DNA from: Curtobacterium herbarum
Lineage (GTDB): Bacteria > Actinomycetota > Actinomycetes > Actinomycetales > Microbacteriaceae
Length of the DNA: 64,000 nucleotides
Assembly (NCBI RefSeq): GCF_016907335.1
Contig: NZ_JAFBBT010000001.1
Coordinates: forward strand, 2,046,001 to 2,110,000
Direction: 5' to 3'
The notes under the pieces were generated by a model, which was not told the origin of the DNA, did not search any database, and was given only the letters and a program-made list of their open reading frames with translations. The translations under genes were made by a program, and so were the position numbers. Shown here piece by piece: positions 25,025 through 35,331 of this stretch (the stretch's first letter is position 1; each line of letters starts with the position of its first letter).

Positions 25025-25192
25025 TCAGTCGGGGACCTCGGACCAGTCGCCCTCGGCGCCCGGCACGAAGCACGAGTCGCCCTCGCAGACCGGCGCACCG
25101 CCGGGGGTGACGAGCGTCAGGAGGGCGGGTCGCGCCTCCGCTCCGGCCGGGAGGCCCGACCCACCACCCACGGGAGCCGTCGCGCCCGTCAC
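25025..25192 (-). CDS. Small hypothetical ORF (55 residues) coupled to the DsbA-like gene
   Basis: A GTG at 25192 overlaps the DsbA-like stop codon (GTGA) and opens a 55-codon frame ending in TGA at 25025. The N-terminal half is Gly/Ala/Pro-rich; the C-terminal half has two cysteines in VCEGDSCFVP and an acidic tail. The coupled start and cysteine pair next to a thiol oxidoreductase suggest a real redox-linked or metal-binding peptide, but I know of no family. The frame crosses the CGGGAGGCCCG word, read as Gly-Leu-Pro. Confidence 0.45.
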   Translation of the reverse strand: MTGATAPVGGGSGLPAGAEARPALLTLVTPGGAPVCEGDSCFVPGAEGDWSEVPD

Positions 25193-25908
25193 CGGGTCAC
25201 CCCGGCGTCCGCTGCCGCGTCGTCCTCGGCACGCTGGGTGGCCTCGGCGACCTCCTGCGGGGTCGACTCGCGGAGGGCGACCACCTGGCGGAGGACCTGC
25301 TCGAACGCGGCCGGGTCCTGCGCGCCGGAGACGCCGTACTTGCCGTCGATGACGAAGAACGGCACGCCGTTGATCCCGTACGCCTGCGCCTGGGACTGGT
25401 CGGCGCGGACCGCGGCGAGCTGGCTGTCGTCACGGAGGGTGGCGAGGACCTCGTCGCGGTCGATCCCGACCTCGGCGGCCAGGTCGGCCAGCGAGTCGTC
25501 CTGCCCGACGTGCTCACCGCGCTCGAAGTAGGCGGCGAAGAGGCGCTCGACCATCTCGAGCTGCTTGCCGTGCTGCTTGGCGAGGTGGATGACCTGGTGC
25601 GCCTTGACCGTGTTGGTGTGACGGAGGGCGTCGTAGTCGTAGTGCAGGTCGACCTGGGCGGCGATGCCGGCGACCTGGTCGATCATCTGCTGCGCCTGCT
25701 CGACCGGCAGGCCCTTGTGCTGCGACAGGAACTCGGCTTCGGTGCCCTCGAAGTCGACGGGGGTGTCCGGGCTCAGTTCGAAGGAGTGGTACTCGACCTC
25801 GACCGGGCCGCCGAACGCGGAGACGCCCGCCTCGAACTTGCGCTTGCCGATGTAGCACCAGGGGCAGGCGATGTCCGACCAGACATCGACCTTCACGGAG
25901 TCGTTCAT
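25189..25908 (-). CDS. DsbA family oxidoreductase (FrnE-like)
   Basis: A 239-residue thioredoxin-fold protein with helical insert. The active site is CPWC (Cys15 and Cys18) in VWSDIACPWCYIGKRKFE, the form seen in FrnE-type cytoplasmic disulfide oxidoreductases. The cis-proline loop is GINGVPFFVIDGKYGVSGAQ. No signal peptide is present, so it acts in the cytoplasm. ATG 25908 is chosen because homology starts there; an upstream in-frame ATG at 25980 would add 24 non-conserved residues. A perfect palindrome lies 70 bases upstream, between it and glyS. Confidence 0.92.
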   Translation of the reverse strand: MNDSVKVDVWSDIACPWCYIGKRKFEAGVSAFGGPVEVEYHSFELSPDTPVDFEGTEAEFLSQHKGLPVEQAQQMIDQVAGIAAQVDLHYDYDALRHTNTVKAHQVIHLAKQHGKQLEMVERLFAAYFERGEHVGQDDSLADLAAEVGIDRDEVLATLRDDSQLAAVRADQSQAQAYGINGVPFFVIDGKYGVSGAQDPAAFEQVLRQVVALRESTPQEVAEATQRAEDDAAADAGVTR

Positions 25909-25977
25909 GCTGACCCCAACGCGGACGCGGTCCCGACATTCCCGCGCCCCGCCGCGGGTCGGTGTCGTCCGGCTGGG

Positions 25978-26035
25978 CACAACGGAAACCGCCCCGAACC
26001 ACGGGATCCCGTGGTTCGGGGCGGTTTCTGTTGTG
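25978..26035. terminator. Long perfect palindrome between glyS and the DsbA-like gene
   Basis: Positions 25985-26028 are a perfect 44-base palindrome centred on GGGATCCC; with one mismatch pair the symmetry extends to CACAAC...GTTGTG at 25978-26035. It is probably a terminator for glyS. About 74% of its core matches the element at 52401-52466 (40 of 54 positions by eye). Confidence 0.75.
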
Positions 26036-26091
26036 CGGGTCCGGTCGGCGCCAGCCGGACCCGCCGGCCAGCCAGCCCGGCCTCGCGCGCG

Positions 26092-27477
26092 CTACGCGCC
26101 GAGCAGCCGCTCGGCCAGGAAGCCCTGCAGGCGGTCGAGCGACACGCGCTCCTGGCCCATGGTGTCGCGCTCGCGGACGGTGACGGCCTTGTCCTCGAGC
26201 GTGTCGAAGTCCACCGTGATGCAGAACGGGGTGCCGATCTCGTCGTGGCGACGGTAGCGACGACCGATCGCACCAGCGTCGTCGAAGTCCACGTTCCAGT
26301 TCTTGCGCAGGTCGTCAGCCAGGCCACGGGCGACGGGCGAGAGCTGCTCGTTGCGGGACAGCGGCAGGACCGCGGCCTTCACGGGCGCCAGGCGCGGGTC
26401 GAGGCGCAGGACGGTGCGCTTGTCGACGCCGCCCTTCGCGTTCGGGGCCTCGTCCTCGTGGTACGAGTCGAGCAGGAACGCCATCAGCGCACGGGTGAGA
26501 CCGAACGACGGCTCGATGACGTACGGCACGTACTTCTCGTTCGCAGCCTGGTCGAAGTACCGCAGGTCCTGCCCCGACGCCTCGATGTGGTTCTTCAGGT
26601 CGAAGTCGGTGCGGTTCGCGACACCCATGAGCTCGCCCCACTCGGTGCCGGCGAACCCGAAGCGGTACTCGATGTCGGCGGTCGCGTCGGAGTAGTGCGC
26701 ACGCTCGCCGTCCGGCACGTCGAAGCGACGCAGGTTCTCCGGGTCGATGCCGAGATCGGTGTAGAACGCGACGGCGTCGGCGATCCACTGCTCGTAGTGC
26801 TCCTCGGCCGAGGCCGGCGGCACGAAGTACTCGATCTCCATCTGCTCGAACTCGCGGGTCCGGAAGATGAAGTTGCCGGGTGTGATCTCGTTGCGGAAGG
26901 CCTTGCCGACCTGACCGATGCCGAACGGGGGCTTCATGCGGCTGGTCGTGACGACCTGCGCGAAGTCGACGAAGATGCCCTGCGCCGTCTCGGGTCGCAG
27001 GAAGTTCAGGCCCTCTTCCGACTCGACCGGGCCGAGGTAGGTCTTGAGCATGCCGCTGAACTCGCGGGGCTCGGTCCACTCGCCGCGGGTGCCGCAGTTC
27101 GGGCAGGCGATCTCGGCCATGCCGCCCTCGGGACCGCGGCCCTTCTTGGCCTGGAACGCCTCGACCAGGTGGTCCTCGCGGAAGCGGTGGTGGCAGTGCA
27201 GGCACTCCACGAGCGGGTCGGTGAACGTGGCGACGTGGCCGGAGGCCTCCCACACCTTGCGGGGCAGGATGACGGCGGAGTCCAGGCCCACCATGTCGCC
27301 ACGGCCGCGGACGAACCGCTGCCACCACTGGCGCTTGATGTTCTCCTTGAGCTCGACGCCGAGGGGCCCGTAGTCCCAGGCGGAGCGGGATCCGCCGTAG
27401 ATCTCCCCCGACTGGAAGACGAACCCACGGCGCTTGGCCAGGGCGATGACGCTGTCGAGACGGGAGGGCTGTGCCAC
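26092..27477 (-). CDS. glyS: Glycyl-tRNA synthetase
   Basis: A 461-residue class II, alpha2-type synthetase that charges tRNA-Gly. Motif 1 surrounds the N-terminal [21 protein letters not shown] zinc-binding insert has CLHCHHRF and CPNCGTRG. Motif 2 is [21 protein letters not shown], and motif 3 lies in [18 protein letters not shown]-terminal anticodon-binding domain follows. The GTG at 27477 has AGGAG 8 bases upstream. This is the eukaryote/actinobacteria-type enzyme, not the alpha/beta heterotetramer. Confidence 0.96.
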   Translation of the reverse strand: MAQPSRLDSVIALAKRRGFVFQSGEIYGGSRSAWDYGPLGVELKENIKRQWWQRFVRGRGDMVGLDSAVILPRKVWEASGHVATFTDPLVECLHCHHRFREDHLVEAFQAKKGRGPEGGMAEIACPNCGTRGEWTEPREFSGMLKTYLGPVESEEGLNFLRPETAQGIFVDFAQVVTTSRMKPPFGIGQVGKAFRNEITPGNFIFRTREFEQMEIEYFVPPASAEEHYEQWIADAVAFYTDLGIDPENLRRFDVPDGERAHYSDATADIEYRFGFAGTEWGELMGVANRTDFDLKNHIEASGQDLRYFDQAANEKYVPYVIEPSFGLTRALMAFLLDSYHEDEAPNAKGGVDKRTVLRLDPRLAPVKAAVLPLSRNEQLSPVARGLADDLRKNWNVDFDDAGAIGRRYRRHDEIGTPFCITVDFDTLEDKAVTVRERDTMGQERVSLDRLQGFLAERLLGA

Positions 27478-27575
27478 TGAGGTGCTCCTGAGTTCGCCGA
27501 GCTGGGTGCTCGGTGTGCGGTCGGACCCGGCAATGCTAGCGGCCCGGGAGGCCCGACCCACCGCCGCCCGCTCGC

Positions 27576-28640
27576 TCACCGCCGCGACGCGCCCGGCTCC
27601 ACCCCCGCCAGCGCCGCCGCCACGTCGGTCACGTCGTCCGCGTCGTTCCAGAGGTGGAACGCGATCCGCAGGCGCCCGGCCCGCCCCGACGCGGTGATGC
27701 CCGCCGCGGTGAGTGCCCGCAGTCCGGTGCCGTCGGCGTCCGGGAAGGTGACGATCGCCTGCCCACCGGTGGCGAGCCCCTGCCGCGGTGACCCGAGCGC
27801 GTCGCAGAGCCGGTCTGCGAGTCCGGTGGCGTGCCTCCAGGTCGTGTGCGCGTCGAGCGAGGCGGCGTGCCGGAGCGCGGCGACCGCCCCCGGCCACGCC
27901 TGCCAGGCCGGGGAGACGTCGAAGCGGCGGGCGTCGTCGGCCAGGTGCATGGCGGGGCCGTAGCAGGAGGACCAGACGTCCTCGCCCGCGTACCACCCGG
28001 CCTGGACGGGGCGGAGGCGGCCGAGCGCGGTGTCGGAGAGCGTCATGAACGCGACGCCGCGGGGTGCGCAGAGCCACTTGTAGGTGTGCGTGATCGTGAT
28101 GTCGAAGGGCGCGGCGGACACGGGCAGGACGCCGGCGGCCTGGGTCAGGTCGCAGAGCGTCAGCGCGCCGACCCGTCGTGCCGCGGCGAGGACGGGTGCC
28201 GGGTCGGTGACCGTGCCGGTGGCGGACTGCACGACGGACCAGGCGACGAGTGCGGTGTCGGGGCCGATCGAGGCGGCGAGCTCGGCGAGGGGGACGCTCC
28301 GGACGCGGACGCCGCGGTGCGCCTGCGCCAGGAACGGGAACACGACGGAGCTGAAGTCGCCGTCGGGGACGACCACCTCGGCGCCGTCGGGCAGGGCGTC
28401 GGCGACGACGGCGGCCATCACCGAGGTCTGGGAGCCGGTCGCGACCTGCGCTGCCGGCACGCCGACCAGGTCGGCGAAGAGCGCGCGCCCCTCCTCGACG
28501 AGGGCACCGTAGTGCGCGGGTGAGGACTCGCCGCGGGACCACGCGTCGAGGTCGGCGCGCTGCGCGGCGAGCGTGGCGTGCGACGGGAGGCCGGCGGTGC
28601 ACGCCGCGAGGTAGCCGCGGCCGGCGGGGAACGTGTCCAT
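27576..28640 (-). CDS. PLP-dependent class V aminotransferase
   Basis: A 354-residue cytoplasmic enzyme of the aminotransferase V/cysteine desulfurase fold. The PLP lysine is Lys188 in [11 protein letters not shown], with Asp164 (LCDLTQAAG) to bind the ring nitrogen. No catalytic Cys loop of a desulfurase is visible, so an aminotransferase or lyase role is likelier; the substrate is unknown. It is divergent from a LysR-type gene 71 bases away, which may regulate it. The 3' neighbour is glyS. Confidence 0.85.
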   Translation of the reverse strand: MDTFPAGRGYLAACTAGLPSHATLAAQRADLDAWSRGESSPAHYGALVEEGRALFADLVGVPAAQVATGSQTSVMAAVVADALPDGAEVVVPDGDFSSVVFPFLAQAHRGVRVRSVPLAELAASIGPDTALVAWSVVQSATGTVTDPAPVLAAARRVGALTLCDLTQAAGVLPVSAAPFDITITHTYKWLCAPRGVAFMTLSDTALGRLRPVQAGWYAGEDVWSSCYGPAMHLADDARRFDVSPAWQAWPGAVAALRHAASLDAHTTWRHATGLADRLCDALGSPRQGLATGGQAIVTFPDADGTGLRALTAAGITASGRAGRLRIAFHLWNDADDVTDVAAALAGVEPGASRR

Positions 28641-28699
28641 GTCCGACAGGGTCCCGCCGCTCGGGCCATCACGCCAGAGCAGGTTCGTTGTGCCACCGG

Positions 28700-28705
28700 T
28701 AACAT
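28700..28705 (+). promoter_or_regulatory. -10 box of the leaderless lysR-type gene
   Basis: TAACAT lies six bases before the ATG at 28712, which favours that ATG over the GTG at 28709. Confidence 0.5.
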
Positions 28706-28711
28706 CGTGTG

Positions 28712-29725
28712 ATGGACGACATCGACCCGCAGCTGCTCAGGGTCCTGCGTGCCGTCGCCGACAGCGGGTCGATCACCCGGGCGGCCGCCGCGCTCGGGTC
28801 GAGCCAACCGGCCGTCAGCCAGCTCCTGACCCGGGCCGAACAGCGGCTCGGGCACGCCCTGGTCCTGCGGGGCGGACGTGGTGCGACACTCACGCACGCC
28901 GGACAGGTGCTCGCCGACCACGCCCTGCACGTGCAGGCCGCGCTGACCGCGGCGCGCGAGGACCTCGACGCCGTCGGCGGACTCACCCGTGGGCGTGTCC
29001 GGCTCGCCGGGTTCCCGAGCGCGTCCTCGGCCCTCGTGCCCGCGGTGCTCGCCCGGCTCGCCGCCACGGCGCCGGGGGTGACGACCTCGTACGTGGAGGT
29101 CGAGCCTCCCGAGGCGCTCGACCTGCTGCGCGGTGGCGAGGTCGACGTCGCCCTCACCTTCACCTACGTCGGCGACGAGGTCGGGGCCGTCCCGGACCCG
29201 GGGCTCGTCACCCGGGCGCTCGGTCGCGATCCGCTCGCGCTGGTCACGCCGGTCGGTGCCGGCCAGCCCGTCGGTGCTGGCCAGCCCGTCGGTGCTGGCC
29301 AGCCGGTCGGCACTGGCCAGCGCGTCGGTGCCGACCGACCGGGAGGCCCGACTCCGGTCCGCCCCGCCGGCTCCACCGTCGTGGACCTCGCGTCCCACCG
29401 CGATGCCCGGTGGATCGGTGGGTGTCCGCGCTGCCGAGGGCACCTGCTCGCCTCGTGCGCGAGTGCGGGGTTCACGCCGGACATCGTCCTCGAGACGGAC
29501 AACGCGGCCGCGGTGGTGGGGCTCGTCGCCGCCGGACTCGGAGTGGCGCTGCTCCCCCGGCTGGCCCTCGCGACGACGGTCATCCCCGCCGGGGTCGCGA
29601 TCGACCCCGTGGACGACGACCTGGCCCGCCGCGTCGAGGTCGTCGTCGCCCGCGGTGCCGACCGCGTGCCGAGTGTCCGCGCCGCGCTCGACGCGGTGCG
29701 CTCCGCCGCCCACCTGCTCGCCTGA
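28712..29725 (+). CDS. LysR-type transcriptional regulator with internal hexapeptide repeat
   Basis: A 337-residue DNA-binding protein. The winged HTH spans residues 4-62 (LLRVLRAVADSGSITRAAAALGSSQPAVSQLLTR split over helices 1-3), followed by the linker helix and a periplasmic-binding-like effector domain. Near the junction of the two subdomains of the effector domain, five 18-bp repeats insert VGAGQP-type hexapeptides (29252-29341). The divergent class V aminotransferase gene is its likely target. Position of the repeat in a loop is inferred; the fold on both sides is intact. Confidence 0.9.
   Translation: MDDIDPQLLRVLRAVADSGSITRAAAALGSSQPAVSQLLTRAEQRLGHALVLRGGRGATLTHAGQVLADHALHVQAALTAAREDLDAVGGLTRGRVRLAGFPSASSALVPAVLARLAATAPGVTTSYVEVEPPEALDLLRGGEVDVALTFTYVGDEVGAVPDPGLVTRALGRDPLALVTPVGAGQPVGAGQPVGAGQPVGTGQRVGADRPGGPTPVRPAGSTVVDLASHRDARWIGGCPRCRGHLLASCASAGFTPDIVLETDNAAAVVGLVAAGLGVALLPRLALATTVIPAGVAIDPVDDDLARRVEVVVARGADRVPSVRAALDAVRSAAHLLA
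29252..29341 (+). repeat. 18-bp tandem repeat (5 units) inside the lysR-type gene
   Basis: Five in-frame units encode VGAGQP three times, then VGTGQR and VGADRP. Units 2 and 3 differ at one base. The array abuts a copy of the CGGGAGGCCCG word (29340-29350). Confidence 0.9.
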
Positions 29726-29760
29726 CGCGGCCGCGGCCGCGGCGCAGGCCGGCCGGCCAG

Positions 29761-29842
29761 CGCCGAGCCTCGGCTGAGCGGACACATTGCGGCGCCGGAA
29801 CGGCGCAACATGTCCGCCAGGCCGAGCCTCGGCCCCGCACGG
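29761..29842. repeat. 82-bp palindromic repeat, copy 1
   Basis: The unit has GCCGAGCCTCGGC hairpins at both ends and a central imperfect hairpin: GCGGACACATTGCGGCGCC against GGCGCAACATGTCCGC around GGAAC. Confidence 0.85.
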
Positions 29843-29922
29843 CGCGCGCCGGCGGCCCCGCCGGGCGCGGCCGGCGGCCCCGCCCGCCGCGCGGCCCGCC
29901 GCGCCGGCCGGCATCGGGCGCG

Positions 29923-30004
29923 CGCCGAGCCTCGGCTGAGCGGACACATTGCGGCGCCCGAACGGCGCAACATGTCCGCCAGGCCGAGCCTCGGCCCCGC
30001 ACGG
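29923..30004. repeat. 82-bp palindromic repeat, copy 2
   Basis: Same orientation as copy 1, starting 162 bases later and differing from it at one base (C for G in the central loop). Confidence 0.85.
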
Positions 30005-30042
30005 CCCCGCACGGCACGCGCCGGGCGCGCCCCGCCGCCGCG

Positions 30043-30843
30043 CTAGGCGGTCGGCGTGTCGACGGCGCCGCCGTAGCGACGGTCGCGGCTGGCGTACTCC
30101 TCGATCGCCCCCCACAGGTCGGAGCGTCGGAAGTCCGGCCAGAGCCGGTCGAGGAACACCATCTCGGCGTACGCCGACTGCCACAGCAGGAAGTTGCTCG
30201 TCCGCTGTTCCCCCGAGCTCCGGAGGAACAGGTCGACGTCCGGCAGCTCGGGCACGTACAGCCGCTTCGCCAGGGTCTTCTCGGTCACCTGGCTCGGCTT
30301 CAGGCGGCCCGCGGCGACGTCGTCCGCGATGGACCGCACCGCGTCGGCGATCTCGTTCCGCCCGCCGTAGTTGACGCACATCGTCAGGGTCAGGACGTCG
30401 TTGTCGGCCGTCATCTCCTCGGCGGTCTGCAGCTCGTCGATGACACTGCGCCAGAGCTTCGGGGTGCGCCCGGCCCAGCGGACCCGCACGCCCCACTCGT
30501 TCAGCTGGTCGCGGCGGCGGCGGATGACGTCGCGGTTGAAGCCCATGAGGAACCGGACCTCTTCGGGTGAGCGCTTCCAGTTCTCGGTCGAGAACGCGTA
30601 GGCGGAGACGTGCGTGACACCGATCTGGATCGCGCCGGCGACGACGTCGAGCAGCGATGCCTCGCCCGCCTTGTGCCCCTCGATCCGGGTGAGACCACGC
30701 TGGTTCGCCCATCGGCCGTTGCCGTCCATCACGATCGCCACGTGGCCGGGCACGAACCGCTTCGGGATCGCCGGGGGCTGCTCGCCGGTCCAGTCCAGGG
30801 GCAGGAACGGAGCCGCTTCGGCAGCGGGACGGCGAGGGCTCAT
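30043..30843 (-). CDS. uppS: Isoprenyl transferase (undecaprenyl/decaprenyl diphosphate synthase type)
   Basis: A 266-residue cis-prenyltransferase that builds the C50/C55 lipid carrier used for peptidoglycan and wall polymers, at the cytoplasmic face of the membrane. The catalytic Asp40 lies in [45 protein letters not shown] and [19 protein letters not shown] are the other conserved blocks. ATG 30843 overlaps the recO stop (ATGA). The recO-uppS order is standard in actinobacteria. Confidence 0.96.
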   Translation of the reverse strand: MSPRRPAAEAAPFLPLDWTGEQPPAIPKRFVPGHVAIVMDGNGRWANQRGLTRIEGHKAGEASLLDVVAGAIQIGVTHVSAYAFSTENWKRSPEEVRFLMGFNRDVIRRRRDQLNEWGVRVRWAGRTPKLWRSVIDELQTAEEMTADNDVLTLTMCVNYGGRNEIADAVRSIADDVAAGRLKPSQVTEKTLAKRLYVPELPDVDLFLRSSGEQRTSNFLLWQSAYAEMVFLDRLWPDFRRSDLWGAIEEYASRDRRYGGAVDTPTA

Positions 30844-31685
30844 GCGCGGGTTCCTCCGAGGGCGGGGTCGTGGTCGTCCGGCGTCGGCACGGCGGGCGCC
30901 GGCACCGCTGCGACCGCCGCCGGCACACCACCGGGGTGCGGAGCGAGGGGCGAGGGGTGCTCGGTGCGGTCGACGTGCGGCAACGAACGGAGCGATCGTT
31001 CCAGGTGCCACTGCGCGTACGCCGCGACCACGCCGGAGGCCCGCGATCTCGTCCGCTCGTCGGTCACGTCGACGCTGCCCCAGTCCCCCGCCAGCAGCTG
31101 CCCGAGGACGGCGAGCGTCGCCGGGTCCAACCGCGGCGTGCCGGGAGGCGCGGCCGAGTCCGCCACGACCCCACCGAGCTGCACGACGAACGCCGAGTGC
31201 GGCCCGGGCTCCCCGGTGACCGCGCAGTCGCTGAACGAGGGCGCCCACCCGGCGATGCTCATCGCGCGGAGCAGGTACGAGTCGAGCGTCGCGCTCGGCT
31301 GGTGTTCGCCGCGGGACAGGGAGCGGAGGGCCCCGACGAGCAGCAGGTACTGCTGCAGCCCCGCGTCCGCCTCACTCAGTCGGTCGGCGGTCTCGACCAT
31401 CGCACTCGCAGCGGTGTACGCGCCGTAGTCGGCGACGATCCGGGCGCCGTACGCGCCGAGGGACTCGGCCTGCGTGACGATGTCGAGCGAGCGGCCCTCG
31501 TAGAACTGGGCGTCGACGACCATGAACGGTTCGAGCCGCGAGCCGAACTTCGACGCGGTGCGCCGGACGCCCTTCGCGACGGCGCGGATCTTGCCGTGCT
31601 CCCGGCTGAGCATCGTGACGATGCGGTCGGCCTCACCGAGCTTGTGGGTGCGCAACACGACGCACTCGTCCCGGTACAGCGGCAT
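30840..31685 (-). CDS. recO: DNA repair protein RecO
   Basis: A 281-residue recombination mediator that helps load RecA on SSB-coated DNA (RecFOR pathway). The OB-fold N-terminus reads [20 protein letters not shown], and [17 protein letters not shown] follows. The middle is helical, and the C-terminus ends in a Pro/Ala-rich tail longer than usual. The zinc-cysteine cluster of some RecO proteins is absent. The start is ATG 31685. A complex palindrome lies 52 bases upstream. Confidence 0.94.
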   Translation of the reverse strand: MPLYRDECVVLRTHKLGEADRIVTMLSREHGKIRAVAKGVRRTASKFGSRLEPFMVVDAQFYEGRSLDIVTQAESLGAYGARIVADYGAYTAASAMVETADRLSEADAGLQQYLLLVGALRSLSRGEHQPSATLDSYLLRAMSIAGWAPSFSDCAVTGEPGPHSAFVVQLGGVVADSAAPPGTPRLDPATLAVLGQLLAGDWGSVDVTDERTRSRASGVVAAYAQWHLERSLRSLPHVDRTEHPSPLAPHPGGVPAAVAAVPAPAVPTPDDHDPALGGTRA

Positions 31686-31737
31686 GCCTCAAGTATCCCC
31701 CGCCCCGCCGACACCTCGGCCCCCTGCCCCAGCCCCT

Positions 31738-31811
31738 CTGCAGAACACCGGTGTTCGTCCGGAACACCGCGCGATGCCGGTGTTCCACCGACGAACACCG
31801 GTGTTTCGCAG
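31738..31811. promoter_or_regulatory. Composite palindrome upstream of recO
   Basis: A 74-base inverted repeat: the two outer arms (about 31 bases each) contain the perfect palindrome GAACACCGGTGTTC or its near copy, and the arms together pair to form a long cruciform around CGCGATGC. Four half-units of GAACACCG are therefore arranged symmetrically. It could be a regulator-binding array or a transcript hairpin after leuA. Confidence 0.6.
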
Positions 31812-31831
31812 ATAGGGCGGCGGCCATGGGA

Positions 31832-31875
31832 CGGACGGGAGGCGCGGTGCGGGCCCGCACCGCGCCTCCCGTCCG
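31832..31875. terminator. Terminator palindrome after leuA
   Basis: A perfect 44-base palindrome (22 + 22) built on the GGACGGGAGGC arm, 16 bases beyond the leuA stop on the minus strand. It is the likely leuA terminator. Confidence 0.75.
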
Positions 31876-31890
31876 GACGGACCAGGCGGA

Positions 31891-33781
<1,891 letters not shown>

Positions 33782-33813
33782 GCTAGCACCGGAGGGCGCC
33801 GACGGCGCACCGT

Positions 33814-33877
33814 GTGACGGACGGACCACGCGCCGGACGGACCACCTGACGGACGCACCACGTGACGGACGGGAGGC
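33814..33877. repeat. 16-bp imperfect tandem repeat upstream of the leuA leader
   Basis: Four consecutive 16-bp units of the form GTGACGGACGGACCAC. The last unit runs into the terminator of the ABC permease gene. They lie in the likely leuA promoter region. Confidence 0.6.
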
Positions 33878-33908
33878 ACGGCACCCGCTGGCACCGTGCC
33901 TCCCGTCC
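33867..33908 (-). terminator. Terminator after the ABC permease gene
   Basis: GGACGGGAGGCACGG pairs perfectly over 15 bases with CCGTGCCTCCCGTCC around a 12-base loop, 16 bases past the permease stop. Confidence 0.75.
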
Positions 33909-33924
33909 GTGACGTGGTCACCAC

Positions 33925-35331
33925 TCAGTCGACGGCCAGCGCCTCGGTCGGCGGCACGCGCATCGCGCGCCGGACCGGAGCGACGGTCGCGACGACCGCC
34001 AGGACGAGCGCCCCGACCACCACGACCGCGATGGTCGTCGGCGGCAGCACCGGCGCGGTGACCGAGCGGAGCGTGCCGAGGAGCGTCTGCCCGCCGAGCC
34101 AGCCGTAGGCGGTGCCGAGCACGAGCCCGGTGACGACGGCCGCGACGACCATCTGGACGGCCTCGGTGACGATCATCCGCCGGACCTGCGCACCGGTCAG
34201 CCCGAGGACGCGGAGCAGGCCGAGCTCCCGGCGACGCTGCAGCACGCCGAGGGCCAGGGCGTTCACGACCCCGACGGCGGCGATCACGGCCGAGAAGCCG
34301 ACGATCACGCTGACCACGGCGTCGAGCTGCACGAAGAAGCTGCGCTGTTCGTCGAGCATCGCGGGCGTGATGCCGCTCTGCCCGGACAGCGCGGACTCGG
34401 TGACGTGCTGCATGATCCCGAGCGCGACGGCGAACGTGACGAGCAGCGTGACGCCGATGACGAGTCCGATGGTGGCGCGGGCCGTGCGTGCCGGGGCGCG
34501 CATCGCGTTCCGGCCGGCGAGCAGGACCACGGGGTCGTGCGACCCGATCCGCCCGATCAGCTGCAGGATCGGCGGCATCACGATGGTGGCGCCGACCGCG
34601 ACCCCGGCGAACGAGACGAACCCGCCGAGCGCCGCGGGCAGGACCGCCAGGGGCGTCGCGCCGCTGAGGGCCAGGCCGATCAGTGCGAGCAGTGCGCCGA
34701 CGGCCATGAGCACGATCGCCCAGACCTTCCGCGCGGTGCCGGTGCGGACGTCCTCGTGGCTGGGCTCGACGCTCGAGGACAGCGCCTGCAGCGGGGTGAC
34801 GGTGAGCACGCGTCGAGACCCGGCGGCGAAGGCGCCCCAGGTGGCCAGCACGACGGCGACCACGGGCAGCACGAGCTCCCAGGGCAGGAGCGTGTACGAG
34901 CGGTCGGGCAGGAACCCGTTGCCGCGGAGCACGGCGACGAACACCGCGGAGAGACCGGTCCCGACGACGGCGCCGATGAGCCCGCCGAGCAGGCCGACGA
35001 CGAGCCCGGTGCGGGTGATCCGGGCACGGAGCGAGGCCCCGGTGGCGCCGACGAGCCGCTGCAGCGCGATCACGCGGGTCTGGCCGGCGATGAGCGTCGC
35101 GCAGGTGTTGGCGGTCACGATGGCGCCGACGTACAGGGCGATGCCGAGCGCCAGCCAGCCGATCACCGACAGGATGGCCTTGACCGAGCTGACGTCGTCG
35201 AGGCCGGTGGCGGAGATCGCCTCGGTGACGATGCCCGGGGCGATGACGAGCGCGGACCCGAAGGTCGTGCCGAGTGCGGCGACCAGGATCGTCGGGGCGA
35301 ACTGCCGCACGCCGTTCGTGCTGCCGGTCAC
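33925..35331 (-). CDS. FtsX-like ABC transporter permease
   Basis: A 468-residue membrane protein with eight predicted helices and two FtsX-like domains, the second ending in LGLTGAQVRRMIVTEAVQ and the C-terminal VAPVRRAMRVPPTEALAVD. GTG 35331 overlaps the ATPase stop (GTGA). Together they make a MacB/BceAB-like efflux or membrane-stress transporter; no large extracellular domain is present. It is the last gene after a two-component system, suggesting the transporter is under its control. Confidence 0.9.
   Translation of the reverse strand: MTGSTNGVRQFAPTILVAALGTTFGSALVIAPGIVTEAISATGLDDVSSVKAILSVIGWLALGIALYVGAIVTANTCATLIAGQTRVIALQRLVGATGASLRARITRTGLVVGLLGGLIGAVVGTGLSAVFVAVLRGNGFLPDRSYTLLPWELVLPVVAVVLATWGAFAAGSRRVLTVTPLQALSSSVEPSHEDVRTGTARKVWAIVLMAVGALLALIGLALSGATPLAVLPAALGGFVSFAGVAVGATIVMPPILQLIGRIGSHDPVVLLAGRNAMRAPARTARATIGLVIGVTLLVTFAVALGIMQHVTESALSGQSGITPAMLDEQRSFFVQLDAVVSVIVGFSAVIAAVGVVNALALGVLQRRRELGLLRVLGLTGAQVRRMIVTEAVQMVVAAVVTGLVLGTAYGWLGGQTLLGTLRSVTAPVLPPTTIAVVVVGALVLAVVATVAPVRRAMRVPPTEALAVD

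Larger units (their letters stand above)
29726..30042. other. Gene-free convergent region after the lysR-type gene and uppS
   Basis: About 320 bases of very GC-rich sequence between convergent genes. It holds two nearly identical 82-bp copies of a palindromic repeat and, between and around them, runs of GGCGGCCCCGCC-type sequence. No coding frame is credible. Confidence 0.6.

Noticed and set aside
27576..28640. Cysteine desulfurase (SufS/NifS)
   Set aside because: PLP lysine is present, but no conserved catalytic Cys loop and no suf or nif neighbours; kept as a generic class V aminotransferase.
31738..31811. LexA/SOS box in front of recO
   Set aside because: The actinobacterial/Bacillus LexA site has GAAC and GTTC four bases apart; here the spacing is six, so the symmetry fits a different protein.
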